DNA of 64,000 bases. It comes from Pandoraea aquatica (GTDB lineage Bacteria > Pseudomonadota > Gammaproteobacteria > Burkholderiales > Burkholderiaceae). This document shows, piece by piece, positions 56,179 through 64,000 of the stretch. The translations under genes were made by a program, and so were the position numbers. The stretch is taken from positions 248,001-312,000 of the forward strand of contig NZ_CABPSN010000004.1 in NCBI RefSeq assembly GCF_902459565.1, read 5' to 3'. Positions within the stretch are counted from its first letter, which is position 1; the number at the start of each line of letters is the position of its first letter. Under the pieces are notes generated by a model, which saw only the letters and a program-made list of their open reading frames with translations, was not told where the DNA came from and ran no database searches.

Positions 56179-56772
56179 ATGAGCATCATTGCCAAAGAAT
56201 CCATTGCCCAGTTGTTTACCGATGCCCGCACGCACAATGTGTGGCTCGACAAGCCAGTCACCGATGAGACGCTGCGCGAACTCTACGATCTGGTGAAGTG
56301 GGGCCCGACGTCGGCCAACACGACGCCCGCCCGCATTGTCTTCGTGAAGAGCCCGGAGGCGAAGGCGAAGCTGATCGAGTGCATGGCACCCGGTAACGTG
56401 GACAAGACGCGTACGGCACCGGTGACGGCCATCATTGCGTATGACCTGAAGTTCTACGAGCACCTGCCCAAGCTGTTCCCGAACGGTGCGGAGAAGATGG
56501 TGCCGATGTTCTCGGGCGACGCCGCCAAGGCTGCAGGCGCAGCGCATATGAACAGCTCGCTGCAAGGCGGCTACTTCATTCTGGCCGCACGCGCACTGGG
56601 TCTGGATTGCGGTCCGATGGCCGGTTTCGACGCTCAGAAGGTCAACGATACGTTCTTTGCCGGCACCGAATGGCGCGTGAATTTCATCTGTAATCTGGGT
56701 TACGGCGATCAGGACAAGCTATTCCCCCGCAACCCGCGTTTGTCGTTCGACGAAGCAGCGCGCATCATCTGA
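56179..56772 (+). CDS. RutE-like malonic-semialdehyde reductase / nitroreductase family protein
   Basis: A 197-residue FMN-dependent nitroreductase-family protein of the RutE/HadB type: [45 protein letters not shown] opens the fold and [31 protein letters not shown] is the second cofactor stretch. RutE reduces malonic semialdehyde in uracil breakdown, but no other rut genes are seen, so another small carbonyl substrate is possible. ATG 56179 follows an A+T-rich leader. Confidence 0.87.
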   Translation: MSIIAKESIAQLFTDARTHNVWLDKPVTDETLRELYDLVKWGPTSANTTPARIVFVKSPEAKAKLIECMAPGNVDKTRTAPVTAIIAYDLKFYEHLPKLFPNGAEKMVPMFSGDAAKAAGAAHMNSSLQGGYFILAARALGLDCGPMAGFDAQKVNDTFFAGTEWRVNFICNLGYGDQDKLFPRNPRLSFDEAARII

Positions 56773-56830
56773 CGCAAGATGGGGGGCGCTTCACGGCGTC
56801 ACTCGACGCGTAAGGCGTACAAACAAAATG

Positions 56831-56860
56831 GGCGGTCCCGATATCGGGCCGCCCGTTGTC
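56831..56860 (+). terminator. Hairpin terminator after the RutE-like gene
   Basis: GGGCGG (56831-56836) pairs with CCGCCC (56850-56855) and CCCGAT with ATCGGG inside; the tail GTTGTCGTTTG is only weakly T-rich. Confidence 0.65.
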
Positions 56861-56906
56861 GTTTGTGCCGCCGCCGTGGCTGATACCGGCGAGTGCTAAT
56901 GGCGTG

Positions 56907-57551
56907 TCACGCTTTCGGCGCAGGCGTCTTCGGCCGGAAGTCGCAGAGCGGTTCGATGGCGCAATGCCAGCACTCGGGCTTGCGTGCCTTGCATACGTAG
57001 CGGCCGTGCAGGATGAGCCAGTGATGCGCGTCGTGTTTGAATTCGCGAGGTGTCACGCGTTCCAAGGCCAGTTCGACGGCCAGGGGGTCTTTGCCGGGTG
57101 CCAGTCCCGTGCGGTTGGCGACGCGAAAAATGTGCGTGTCGACGGCAATCGTGTCCTCACCGAATGCGGTATTCAGTACGACGTTTGCGGTCTTGCGGCC
57201 AACGCCCGGCAATGCTTCGAGCGCTTCTCGCGATCGCGGAACTTCCCCGCCGTGCTTGTCGAGCAGCAATTGGCAGGTGGCGATGACGTTCTTGGCCTTG
57301 GTGCGATACAGCCCGATCGTCTTGATGAAATCGGATACGCCTGCTTCACCGAGCGCAATCATTTTTGCGGGCGTGTTTGCCACGGCGTAAAGCTTGCGAG
57401 TCGCTTTGTTCACCGAGACGTCGGTTGCCTGTGCAGAGAGCAGCACCGCGATCAGCAACTCGAAGGGCGACGTGTATTCCAACTCCGTCGTCGGTGTGGG
57501 ATTGAGCTGTTGCAGCGTCTCGAACAGGGCACGGCGTTTGGCGTCGTTCAT
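56907..57551 (-). CDS. nth: Endonuclease III
   Basis: A 214-residue HhH-GPD DNA glycosylase/AP lyase that removes oxidised pyrimidines. Helix-hairpin-helix and catalytic Lys in LEALPGVGRKTANVVLNTAFGED, catalytic Asp in IAVDTHIFRVANRTG, and the C-terminal 4Fe-4S cysteines in CKARKPECWHCAIEPLCDF. Length is normal. It lies 123 bases downstream of rnfB on the same strand, the rnf-nth order also found in E. coli. Confidence 0.96.
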   Translation of the reverse strand: MNDAKRRALFETLQQLNPTPTTELEYTSPFELLIAVLLSAQATDVSVNKATRKLYAVANTPAKMIALGEAGVSDFIKTIGLYRTKAKNVIATCQLLLDKHGGEVPRSREALEALPGVGRKTANVVLNTAFGEDTIAVDTHIFRVANRTGLAPGKDPLAVELALERVTPREFKHDAHHWLILHGRYVCKARKPECWHCAIEPLCDFRPKTPAPKA

Positions 57552-57674
57552 GGCAGGGGCGCGTGTGGCGTGGCGTTTGTCTTGTTATCGGGGAAGCCGG
57601 GAAGCTCATCGGTGCCCGGTTAGGCACCCGTTCGAAGCGTCCAGGCTTCGCACTGCTTGCGAATGGGCCCTACA

Positions 57675-58583
57675 TCAATCGTTATCTTTGGCGTTGTCTG
57701 TGCCGGTGCCTGGCGCGTCGCCGCTTGCCTCAAGCCCCAGCCGCTTACGGCGAGCTTCCGCTTCGTCGATCTGCGCCTGCACGGCCGCAGACACGTTCTC
57801 GGTGTTCTTGGGGCCCAAGCCTTCGGCGGCCAACGCGGCCTTCTTCTGACGAGCACGTTCGAGCGCAGCCTGAATGATGGCTTGCTTGCGTGCCGCCGCC
57901 GTTGCTGCTTCGTCGACAGCGGGCATCGCACCTGTGGTTCCATCATTCGAAACCGACAAAGCCTCCGTGCGAGGTGCCACGACCTGCGGCGGGGCGTTAT
58001 CGGCGGCGGGCGCACTCTGCGGTCCCGGTGCAACGCGCGCAGCGCGTGCCGCGAGACGGGCTTCACGCTGCGCCTTGTCCTTTTCCAGACGCGCTTGGTG
58101 GGCCTCAAAGTGGGTGCGAGCCTCATCGGCTTGTGTTTGCGACCACGCGTCCCATCCGGTACGCGCGCCGGTCACGGGCACCATGTCGATGCAGTCGACG
58201 GGGCAGGGGGGGACGCAGAGATCGCAGCCCGTGCAGCGGTCTTCGATGACCGTATGCATCAGTTTTGCCGCGCCGACAATGGCGTCGACCGGGCAGGCCT
58301 GAATGCACAAGGTGCAGCCGATGCAGAGCGATTCGTCGATCACGGCCCGGGGGCGAGGGCGTTCAACGCCGTTCTCCGGGTTGAGAGCAATGACGGGACG
58401 GCCGAGCAGCTTCGCAAGGCGCTCGACACCTTCGGCCCCGCCCGGCGGGCATTGGTTATAGCTGGCTTGCCCGCTCGCAATAGCATCGGCATACGGACGG
58501 CAACCTGCGTAACCGCATTTGGTGCATTGCGTCTGGGGCAATAGGGCATCGATGCGCTGGGCGAGCGCGCTGACTTCGGACAC
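57675..58583 (-). CDS. rnfB: RnfB-type ferredoxin protein (electron transport complex B)
   Basis: A 302-residue RnfB/RsxB homologue. N-terminal Fe-S motif CTKCGYAGC...NQCPPGG, then two 4Fe-4S ferredoxin motifs [12 protein letters not shown] and [12 protein letters not shown]. Two features differ from textbook RnfB: there is no N-terminal membrane helix, and the last about 170 residues are an Ala/Arg-rich, partly helical extension. The start is GTG 58583. No rnfACDGE genes are nearby, so it probably acts on its own, perhaps supplying electrons for Fe-S repair such as for Nth. Confidence 0.87.
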   Translation of the reverse strand: MSEVSALAQRIDALLPQTQCTKCGYAGCRPYADAIASGQASYNQCPPGGAEGVERLAKLLGRPVIALNPENGVERPRPRAVIDESLCIGCTLCIQACPVDAIVGAAKLMHTVIEDRCTGCDLCVPPCPVDCIDMVPVTGARTGWDAWSQTQADEARTHFEAHQARLEKDKAQREARLAARAARVAPGPQSAPAADNAPPQVVAPRTEALSVSNDGTTGAMPAVDEAATAAARKQAIIQAALERARQKKAALAAEGLGPKNTENVSAAVQAQIDEAEARRKRLGLEASGDAPGTGTDNAKDND

Positions 58584-58687
58584 GTCTTTTGTGGGGGATT
58601 CGGCGGAAACTAGAATTATCCTGCATTTTGCAGAAACACTGAAACCGTTGTGCCATAATTCCGCCCGATGAGAACGACCGGCCGATC

Positions 58688-59326
58688 ATGACAACATCAG
58701 AAACCAAGATCAAACGTGACCCGGAACGCACCCGCCAGCGCATTCTTGCCGCTGCGATCGAGGAATTTGCGGAACGTGGTTCCAGTGGTGCTCGCGTGGA
58801 CAGCATCGCACGCCGAGCCGACATCAATGAGCGAATGCTCTATTACTACTTCGGCAACAAGGATCAGCTTTATCTGGCCGTGCTCGAAGAAGTCTATGGC
58901 GAATTCAACCGCGCCGAACACGCGCTGAAGCTGGATCTGCTTGCGCCGCTCGACGCTGTGGCCGAACTCGCCCACTTCGTCTGGAATTACTACGCCGATC
59001 ACCCGGAGCTGATTCAGCTCATCAATAACGAAAACCTGCACGAAGCCAAGTCGATGCGTCAGTCGACGGAAATTCGCCAGCAGGTCTCGCCGATTGTGGA
59101 ACTGCTCGCGCAGACGCTCCAGCGCGGTCAGGCCAGTGGCGAAATTCGTCAGGGCGTCGATCCGGTCGATCTGTACGTGACGATCTCGGCGATGGGGTAT
59201 TACGTGATGTCGAATCGACATACGCTTTCCATCGTGATGGGGCGTGATGTCATGAGCGAAGAGTCGCGCAAAACGTACTCGTCCTTCAATACGCAGATGC
59301 TGCTGGATTCACTGCGCACGCGATAA
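58688..59326 (+). CDS. TetR-family regulator
   Basis: A 212-residue TetR regulator. DNA-binding domain: RDPERTRQRILAAAIEEFAERGSSGARVDSIARRADINERMLYYYFGNKDQLYLAVLEEVY; the C-terminal ligand domain has SNRHTLSIVMGRDVM. It faces away from rnfB across 104 bases, so it may control rnfB-nth as well as itself. Ligand unknown. Confidence 0.88.
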   Translation: MTTSETKIKRDPERTRQRILAAAIEEFAERGSSGARVDSIARRADINERMLYYYFGNKDQLYLAVLEEVYGEFNRAEHALKLDLLAPLDAVAELAHFVWNYYADHPELIQLINNENLHEAKSMRQSTEIRQQVSPIVELLAQTLQRGQASGEIRQGVDPVDLYVTISAMGYYVMSNRHTLSIVMGRDVMSEESRKTYSSFNTQMLLDSLRTR

Positions 59327-59374
59327 GCGGATAGCCGCAACTAGCGGCATCCGATGTGAAGACCGGAAACAAAA

Positions 59375-59410
59375 ACCGCCGTGAGAGCCGAAGCCCTCAC
59401 GGCGGTTTTC
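59375..59410. terminator. Bidirectional terminator between the TetR and phaZ genes
   Basis: ACCGCCGTGAG (59375-59385) pairs with CTCACGGCGGT (59396-59406), flanked by AAAAA and TTTTC, so it works for both converging genes. Confidence 0.85.
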
Positions 59411-59439
59411 GTATGTCCGTCAGGATTGCCGAATGACGG

Positions 59440-60681
59440 TCAGGCGTTTTTCACGATGAAGTCGCGAATCTGCGGATAGATCACGTTACGCCAACGGCTG
59501 CCCGAGAAAATCCCGTAGTGCCCGCACTTCGGCGCGGTGAAATGCGCGCGGCGTTTGGCCGGGATGCCGGTGCAAAGCTCGTGCGCAGCTTGCGTTTGCC
59601 CGCTACCGGAGATGTCGTCCAGCTCACCTTCGATGGTGAAGAGCGCTGTGGTCTTGATGTCCTGCGGACGCACGCGCTGACCGGCCACATCCCACGTACC
59701 GCTCGCGAGGCTGAAGTCCTGGAACACGGTCTTGATGGTGTCGAGATAGTACTCGGCCGCCATATCCAGCACCGCGTTGTACTCGTCGTAAAAACGGCGG
59801 TGCGAGTCGGCGTCATCGCTGTCGCCGCGCATCAGATCCAGATAGAAGTCCCAATGCGACTTCAGGTGGCGATCCGGATTCATGGCGACGAAGCCGGCGT
59901 GCTGCAGGAAGCCCGGATACACGAGGCGTCCGGCACCGGGATAGTTCGAGGGCACCGCATGAATCACGTGGTTCTCGAACCATTCGTACGACTTGTTCGT
60001 GGCAAGCGAGTTGACCGACGTCGGGCTCTTGCGAGCGTCGATCGGGCCACCCATCATCGTCATGGTCTTGGGCGTCTTCTCGCCGTTCGACGCCATCAGC
60101 GAGATCGCGCCGAGTACAGGCACCGTCGGCTGGCAGACCGAAATGACGTGCAGGTTTTCAGCGCCGATATGGCGGATGAATTCCTGGATGTACGCAACGT
60201 AGTCGTCCAGATGGAACGACCCCGCATCGAGCGGCACCATACGCGCATCGACCCAGTCGGTGATGTACACCTTGTGGTCCTTGAGCAACGTAGAGACGGT
60301 GTCACGCAGCAACGTGGCGTGGTGACCCGAGAGCGGGGCGACGACCAGCACGACCGGGTCGTCCTTGAGTTGCCCTACGGCGCTCGCGTCGTCGGCGTAT
60401 CGCTTGAAACGCAGCAGACGGCAGAACGGCTTCTCCATCGCGGTCATTTCCACGACCGGAATGTTGTGACCGTCGACTTCGACTGCCTTGATGTTGAATT
60501 CGGGCTTTTCGTAGTCCTTGCCGAGCCGGTAGAGCAATTCGTATCCGGCGGCGATGCGGGGCGCGCCCGGCATCATGGCAAGCAGGCTGCCCGGGTTGAC
60601 GAAAGTCGTCGCCGCCGCCTTTGCCCACGTGGTGAGGGGATTCAGCCACGCACGGTTGTACTCATGAATCTGATACAGCAT
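59440..60681 (-). CDS. phaZ: Intracellular polyhydroxyalkanoate depolymerase
   Basis: A 413-residue cytoplasmic PHB depolymerase. The nucleophile is a cysteine, Cys183 in VISVCQPTVPVLG, in place of the serine of a lipase box; Asp355 (in EGELDDISGSG) and His388 (in KCGHYGIFSG) complete the triad at exactly the positions known for Ralstonia eutropha PhaZ1. It mobilises stored polyhydroxybutyrate. ATG 60681 starts MLYQIHEYNRAWLNPL; an earlier in-frame start adds 20 basic residues. Shows that the organism stores PHA. Confidence 0.95.
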   Translation of the reverse strand: MLYQIHEYNRAWLNPLTTWAKAAATTFVNPGSLLAMMPGAPRIAAGYELLYRLGKDYEKPEFNIKAVEVDGHNIPVVEMTAMEKPFCRLLRFKRYADDASAVGQLKDDPVVLVVAPLSGHHATLLRDTVSTLLKDHKVYITDWVDARMVPLDAGSFHLDDYVAYIQEFIRHIGAENLHVISVCQPTVPVLGAISLMASNGEKTPKTMTMMGGPIDARKSPTSVNSLATNKSYEWFENHVIHAVPSNYPGAGRLVYPGFLQHAGFVAMNPDRHLKSHWDFYLDLMRGDSDDADSHRRFYDEYNAVLDMAAEYYLDTIKTVFQDFSLASGTWDVAGQRVRPQDIKTTALFTIEGELDDISGSGQTQAAHELCTGIPAKRRAHFTAPKCGHYGIFSGSRWRNVIYPQIRDFIVKNA

Positions 60682-60848
60682 GTTGTGTGCCCTGAGGCGG
60701 ATGATGGGGGAATTATGCAACCGTTTATCGCGGGTGTGCAACGCAGCATAACCCTGATATATGGCATTTCTGCATCGGATCGATAGTCTTAGCTTATTCC
60801 GATCATTGTTATTAACTATCGCTGCTGCGATGCAACAATTTCCGATGC

Positions 60849-60878
60849 AAAAAAGCCCGCCGGTGGGCGGGCCTTTTT
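60849..60878. terminator. Terminator after tyrB
   Basis: GCCCGCC-GGTG-GGCGGGC (60855-60872), preceded by A residues and followed by CTTTTTG, so it ends minus-strand transcripts from tyrB and can act the other way too. The remaining spacer to phaZ is A+T-rich and probably holds the phaZ promoter. Confidence 0.85.
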
Positions 60879-60932
60879 GTTTTCTGTCGTACGGCAGCCG
60901 CGATCGTCGACCGCGGCAAAACCGTCAAACGA

Positions 60933-62132
60933 TCAGCGCAGCACTTGCGCGATGGCGGACGCCACGGTGTCGATGTTCTTGTCGTTGAGCGCGGCCACGC
61001 AGATACGGCCGGTGCTCACGGCATAGATGCCGAACTCTTCGCGCAGACGCTCGACCTGATCGGCCGTCAGGCCGGAGTACGAGAACATGCCGCGTTGCTT
61101 GATCACGAACGAGAAGTCGCGCTCCACACCGTGAGCACGCAGCTTTTCGACCAGCGCCAGACGCATCGCGCGGATACGCTCACGCATTTCGGCCAGCTCT
61201 TCTTCCCACAGGGCGCGCAGTTCGGCGTTGCCCAGCACAGCGGCGACGACCGAGCCGCCATGCGTCGGCGGGTTCGAGTAGTTGGTGCGGATCACGCGCT
61301 TGAGCTGCGAGAGCACGCGGGTCGATTCGTCCTTGCTGCCCGTCACGATCGACAGGGCACCAACGCGTTCGCCGTACAGCGAGAACGACTTGGAGAACGA
61401 GCTCGAGACAAAGAAGTTCAGGCCGGTGGAGGCGAACAGGCGCACCACGGCGGCGTCGGCGTCGATGCCGTCACCGAAGCCCTGATAGGCGATGTCGAGG
61501 AACGGCACCAGCTTGCGGGCCTTCACGACTTCCACAACTTGCGCCCACTGATCCATCGTCAGGTCGACGCCGGTCGGGTTGTGGCAGCAGGCGTGCAGCA
61601 CGACGATCGTGCCTTCCGGCTCCTTGCCGAGCATGTCCAGCATGCCGGCGATGTTCACGCCGTGCGATTCGGCGTCGTAGTACGGGTACGACACGACGTT
61701 AAAGCCAGCCGTCGTGAACAGTGCGCGGTGGTTTTCCCAGCTCGGATCGCTGATGGCGACCGTGGCGTTCGGGTTCAATTGCTTCAGGAAATCGGCACCG
61801 ATCTTCAGTGCACCCGTGCCGCCCAGCGCCTGAGCGGTGATCACGCGGCCTTCGGCCAGCACCGGCGATTCCTTGCCGAAAAGCATTTCCTGGACGGCCT
61901 TGTCGTACGCAGCAATGCCTTCGATCGGCAGATAGCCGCGCGGCAGGCCAGCCGCCACGCGTTGTTCTTCCGCTGCCTTCACGGCCTTGAGCAGGGGCAG
62001 TTTGCCTTCTGCATTGAAATACACGCCGACACCCAGATTCACCTTATCGGTGCGGTGATCGGCGTTGTAGGCTTCGTTCAGACCAAGAATGGGGTCGCGC
62101 GGGGCGAGTTCGACAGCGGAAAAGAGAGTCAT
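60933..62132 (-). CDS. tyrB: Aromatic-amino-acid / aspartate aminotransferase
   Basis: A 399-residue class I aminotransferase of the AspC/TyrB type. The PLP lysine is Lys248 in VSSSFSKSFSLYGERVGAL; SDPSWENHRALF and LHACCHNPTGVDL are the cofactor and substrate stretches. It interconverts aromatic and acidic amino acids with their keto acids. Length is normal. The ATG at 62132 is divergent from uvrB across 343 bases. Confidence 0.92.
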   Translation of the reverse strand: MTLFSAVELAPRDPILGLNEAYNADHRTDKVNLGVGVYFNAEGKLPLLKAVKAAEEQRVAAGLPRGYLPIEGIAAYDKAVQEMLFGKESPVLAEGRVITAQALGGTGALKIGADFLKQLNPNATVAISDPSWENHRALFTTAGFNVVSYPYYDAESHGVNIAGMLDMLGKEPEGTIVVLHACCHNPTGVDLTMDQWAQVVEVVKARKLVPFLDIAYQGFGDGIDADAAVVRLFASTGLNFFVSSSFSKSFSLYGERVGALSIVTGSKDESTRVLSQLKRVIRTNYSNPPTHGGSVVAAVLGNAELRALWEEELAEMRERIRAMRLALVEKLRAHGVERDFSFVIKQRGMFSYSGLTADQVERLREEFGIYAVSTGRICVAALNDKNIDTVASAIAQVLR

Positions 62133-62475
62133 TTCGACGGCTCGAGGCAGGTAGTAGGAAAATGCAGCGGGTCGGCCGCAACTTACGCAGGTTCGGCCCA
62201 GCGGGCTATTTTAGCGAAGATTACCTGCGCTTGTGGTAAACACAGGCCCGCCGTGCACGAAATCGTGCCTTTTCGGCACGAAAACTGCCACGCATTGCCA
62301 GAAATTGACGAAATCGCGGGGTACGCGACTCACGCGTGCCTCCCGCAGGCTGCGACGGCGTTGCTTGCGGTGGTTCGATGGGATGGCTGTTGGGATGGCT
62401 GTCACCCATCGGACTCAGGGAATCGTCCGACGCGCTAAAATGCCGGATTACGTCCCTCATGCTCGCGCCCCCGCC
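62133..62475. other. 343-base divergent spacer between tyrB and uvrB
   Basis: Non-coding. It contains a perfect 12-bp tandem duplication (TGGGATGGCTGT at 62379-62390 and 62391-62402). I looked for a LexA box because uvrB is SOS-controlled in many bacteria and found none with the correct spacing. Promoters for both genes must lie here but I cannot place them confidently. Confidence 0.5.
62379..62402 (+). repeat. 12-bp perfect tandem duplication
   Basis: TGGGATGGCTGT occurs twice head-to-tail. It lies 74 bases before the uvrB start. Confidence 0.9.
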
Positions 62476-64000
62476 ATGACCCCTGCGGCTGACACCGATC
62501 TCGACGAAAGCAAGTTCCTGACGTTCCCCGACTCGCCTTATCAGCTCTATTGCCCGTTTCCTGCGGCAGGCGATCAGCCCACGGCCATCACCCAGCTGAC
62601 GGAGGGGATCGACGACGGACTCGCGTTTCAGACGCTGCTGGGTGTGACCGGCTCGGGCAAGACGTTCACCATGGCGAACGTGATTGCCCGCATGGGACGT
62701 CCGGCGATCGTGTTCGCACCGAACAAAACGCTGGCAGCGCAGTTGTATTCCGAGTTCCGCGAGTTCTTCCCGCGAAATGCGGTGGAGTACTTCGTCTCGT
62801 ACTACGACTATTACCAGCCGGAAGCGTACGTGCCGCAGCGCGATCTGTTCATCGAAAAGGATTCGTCGGTCAACGAGCACATCGAGCAGATGCGGCTGTC
62901 GGCGACGAAGAGCCTGCTGGAACGTCGTGATGTGGTGATCGTCGCCACGGTGTCCGCCATCTACGGTATCGGGAATCCGAGCGAGTACCACCAGATGATC
63001 CTGACGGTGCGTCAGGGTGACAAACTGGGGCAGCGCGAGATCATCGCAAGACTGATCGCGATGCAGTACACGCGCAACGAGACGGATTTCGGGCGCGGTA
63101 CGTTCCGCGTACGCGGCGACACCATCGACATCTTCCCCGCAGAACACGCCGAGCTGGCGCTGCGCGTGGAGTTGTTCGACGACGAAGTCGACTCTTTACA
63201 ACTCTTCGACCCGCTCACCGGGCGCGTGCGTCAGAAGGTGCCGCGATTCACGGTGTATCCGTCCTCACATTACGTGACGCCGCGAGATACGGTGCTGCGC
63301 GCCATCGAAACGATCAAGGACGAACTGCGTGAGCGTCTCGACTTCTTCTATAAGGATGGCAAGCTGGTCGAAGCGCAACGCCTCGAACAGCGTACCCGCT
63401 TCGATCTGGAGATGTTGCAGGAGCTGGGGTTCTGCAAGGGCATCGAAAACTACTCGCGACATCTGTCGGGCGCAGCGCCCGGCGAGCCGCCGCCCACGCT
63501 CGTCGACTATTTGCCGCCGGACGCGTTGATGTTCCTCGACGAGTCCCACGTGCTCATCGGCCAGTTCAACGGCATGTATAACGGCGACAGGGCGCGTAAG
63601 GAGAATCTGGTCAACTACGGCTTCCGTCTCCCGTCGGCGCTGGATAACCGTCCGCTGAAGTTTGCCGAGTACGAACGCAAGATGCGTCAGGCGATTTTCG
63701 TCTCGGCCACACCCGCAGATTACGAAGCCAAGCGTACCGGGCAGATTGTGGAGCAGGTGGTGCGTCCGACCGGGCTGATTGATCCGACGATCGATGTGCG
63801 TCCGGCACGTACGCAGGTGGACGACGTGCTCTCGGAAATCAACAAGCGCGTGGCGGTGGGCGAGCGCGTCCTCGTGACGACGCTCACGAAGCGAATGGCC
63901 GAGCAGTTGACCGAGTATTTGTCGGACAACGGGGTAAAGGTCCGCTATCTGCACAGCGATATCGATACCGTTGAGCGCGTAGAAATCATCCGTGACTTGC
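62476..64000 (+). CDS. uvrB: UvrABC excision nuclease subunit B (5' part, runs off the window)
   Basis: The first 508 codons of UvrB, the damage-verifying helicase of nucleotide excision repair. Walker A GVTGSGKT (56-63), the beta-hairpin that clamps DNA ([17 protein letters not shown]), [10 protein letters not shown], the DEAD-like LMFLDESHV and the start of the second helicase domain ([19 protein letters not shown]) are all seen. The end is missing. ATG 62476 gives [35 protein letters not shown], the usual short lead-in. Confidence 0.97.
   Translation, partial: MTPAADTDLDESKFLTFPDSPYQLYCPFPAAGDQPTAITQLTEGIDDGLAFQTLLGVTGSGKTFTMANVIARMGRPAIVFAPNKTLAAQLYSEFREFFPRNAVEYFVSYYDYYQPEAYVPQRDLFIEKDSSVNEHIEQMRLSATKSLLERRDVVIVATVSAIYGIGNPSEYHQMILTVRQGDKLGQREIIARLIAMQYTRNETDFGRGTFRVRGDTIDIFPAEHAELALRVELFDDEVDSLQLFDPLTGRVRQKVPRFTVYPSSHYVTPRDTVLRAIETIKDELRERLDFFYKDGKLVEAQRLEQRTRFDLEMLQELGFCKGIENYSRHLSGAAPGEPPPTLVDYLPPDALMFLDESHVLIGQFNGMYNGDRARKENLVNYGFRLPSALDNRPLKFAEYERKMRQAIFVSATPADYEAKRTGQIVEQVVRPTGLIDPTIDVRPARTQVDDVLSEINKRVAVGERVLVTTLTKRMAEQLTEYLSDNGVKVRYLHSDIDTVERVEIIRDL

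Noticed and set aside
62219-62250. CCTG...CAGG near 62224-62248 as a LexA box for uvrB
   Set aside because: The spacing between CTG and CAG is 15 bases, not 10.
60945-62438. A 497-codon open frame opposite tyrB
   Set aside because: Antisense shadow of tyrB with low-complexity His/Arg/Val composition and no recognisable domain.

Overview
The window looks like a chromosomal segment of a high-G+C betaproteobacterium of the order Burkholderiales. Pandoraea or a close Burkholderiaceae relative is my best guess, based on gene content and protein style: an intracellular PHA depolymerase with Cys183/Asp355/His388, RnfB next to Nth, a MocR regulator beside a DUF2917 gene, DUF1841 and DUF2322 genes, and parE and parC close together. 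This is an inference; there is no rRNA gene here to settle it. I recognise no tRNA, rRNA, IS element, prophage or CRISPR array. Most of the window is ordinary core chromosome with a few accessory islands.

Layout. 1-2.9 kb: the right end of an accessory, visibly more A+T-rich island. It holds a decayed radical-SAM (HemN-like) gene, an intact MFS exporter and an intact AdoMet decarboxylase (SpeD-like), probably the edge of a specialised-metabolite locus cut by the window. 3.1-5.9 kb: a MASE4-GGDEF diguanylate cyclase, then thyA-folA on the minus strand. 5.9-9.2 kb: a divergently encoded Fe3+-type ABC transporter (ATPase and fused permease, no binding protein nearby); the permease gene has a leader with two long hairpins. 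9.2-16.8 kb: a catabolic-looking cluster with a LysR regulator, an NMT1-type binding protein, a fused aconitase/LeuCD-like hydratase with the swivel domain at its N-terminus, a class III CoA-transferase and an AMACR-like CoA-racemase/transferase.

16.9-30 kb: lipoproteins, SOS-controlled dinB (clear LexA box), an MgtC-like protein, photolyase, a urea transporter, glnS, small membrane proteins, elaA and uup. 30-36.7 kb: topoisomerase IV parE and parC enclosing a DUF4399 protein and a lytic transglycosylase; paired DnaA-box motifs lie just upstream of parE. 36.7-39 kb: a divergent LysR/MFS pair resembling ynfL-ynfM. 39.1-44.8 kb: a RidA protein, a PLP aminotransferase, an EamA exporter, a glyoxalase-like protein and a DUF2917 protein, all minus strand, facing a MocR-type regulator across an intergenic region with repeated CGGTACAGT operators.

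45-64 kb: htpG with a sigma-32-type promoter, ubiC, a DNA-deoxyinosine glycosylase, a spermidine-synthase-like gene, DUF2322, benE, a MoxR-VWA pair, two small c-type cytochromes, DUF1841, a second EamA exporter, a RutE-like nitroreductase, nth-rnfB, a TetR regulator, phaZ, tyrB and the 5' part of uvrB, which runs off the end. DNA repair is well represented (dinB, phrB, deoxyinosine glycosylase, nth, uvrB).

The stretches I consider least explained by known features are the structured leader at 7.2-7.3 kb, the promoter-hairpin-small-ORF unit at 9.27-9.48 kb, the possible small RNA at 22.0-22.2 kb, the 618-base gap at 26.25-26.87 kb, the DnaA-box pair at 30.05 kb and the hydratase/CoA-transferase cluster at 11-16.8 kb.
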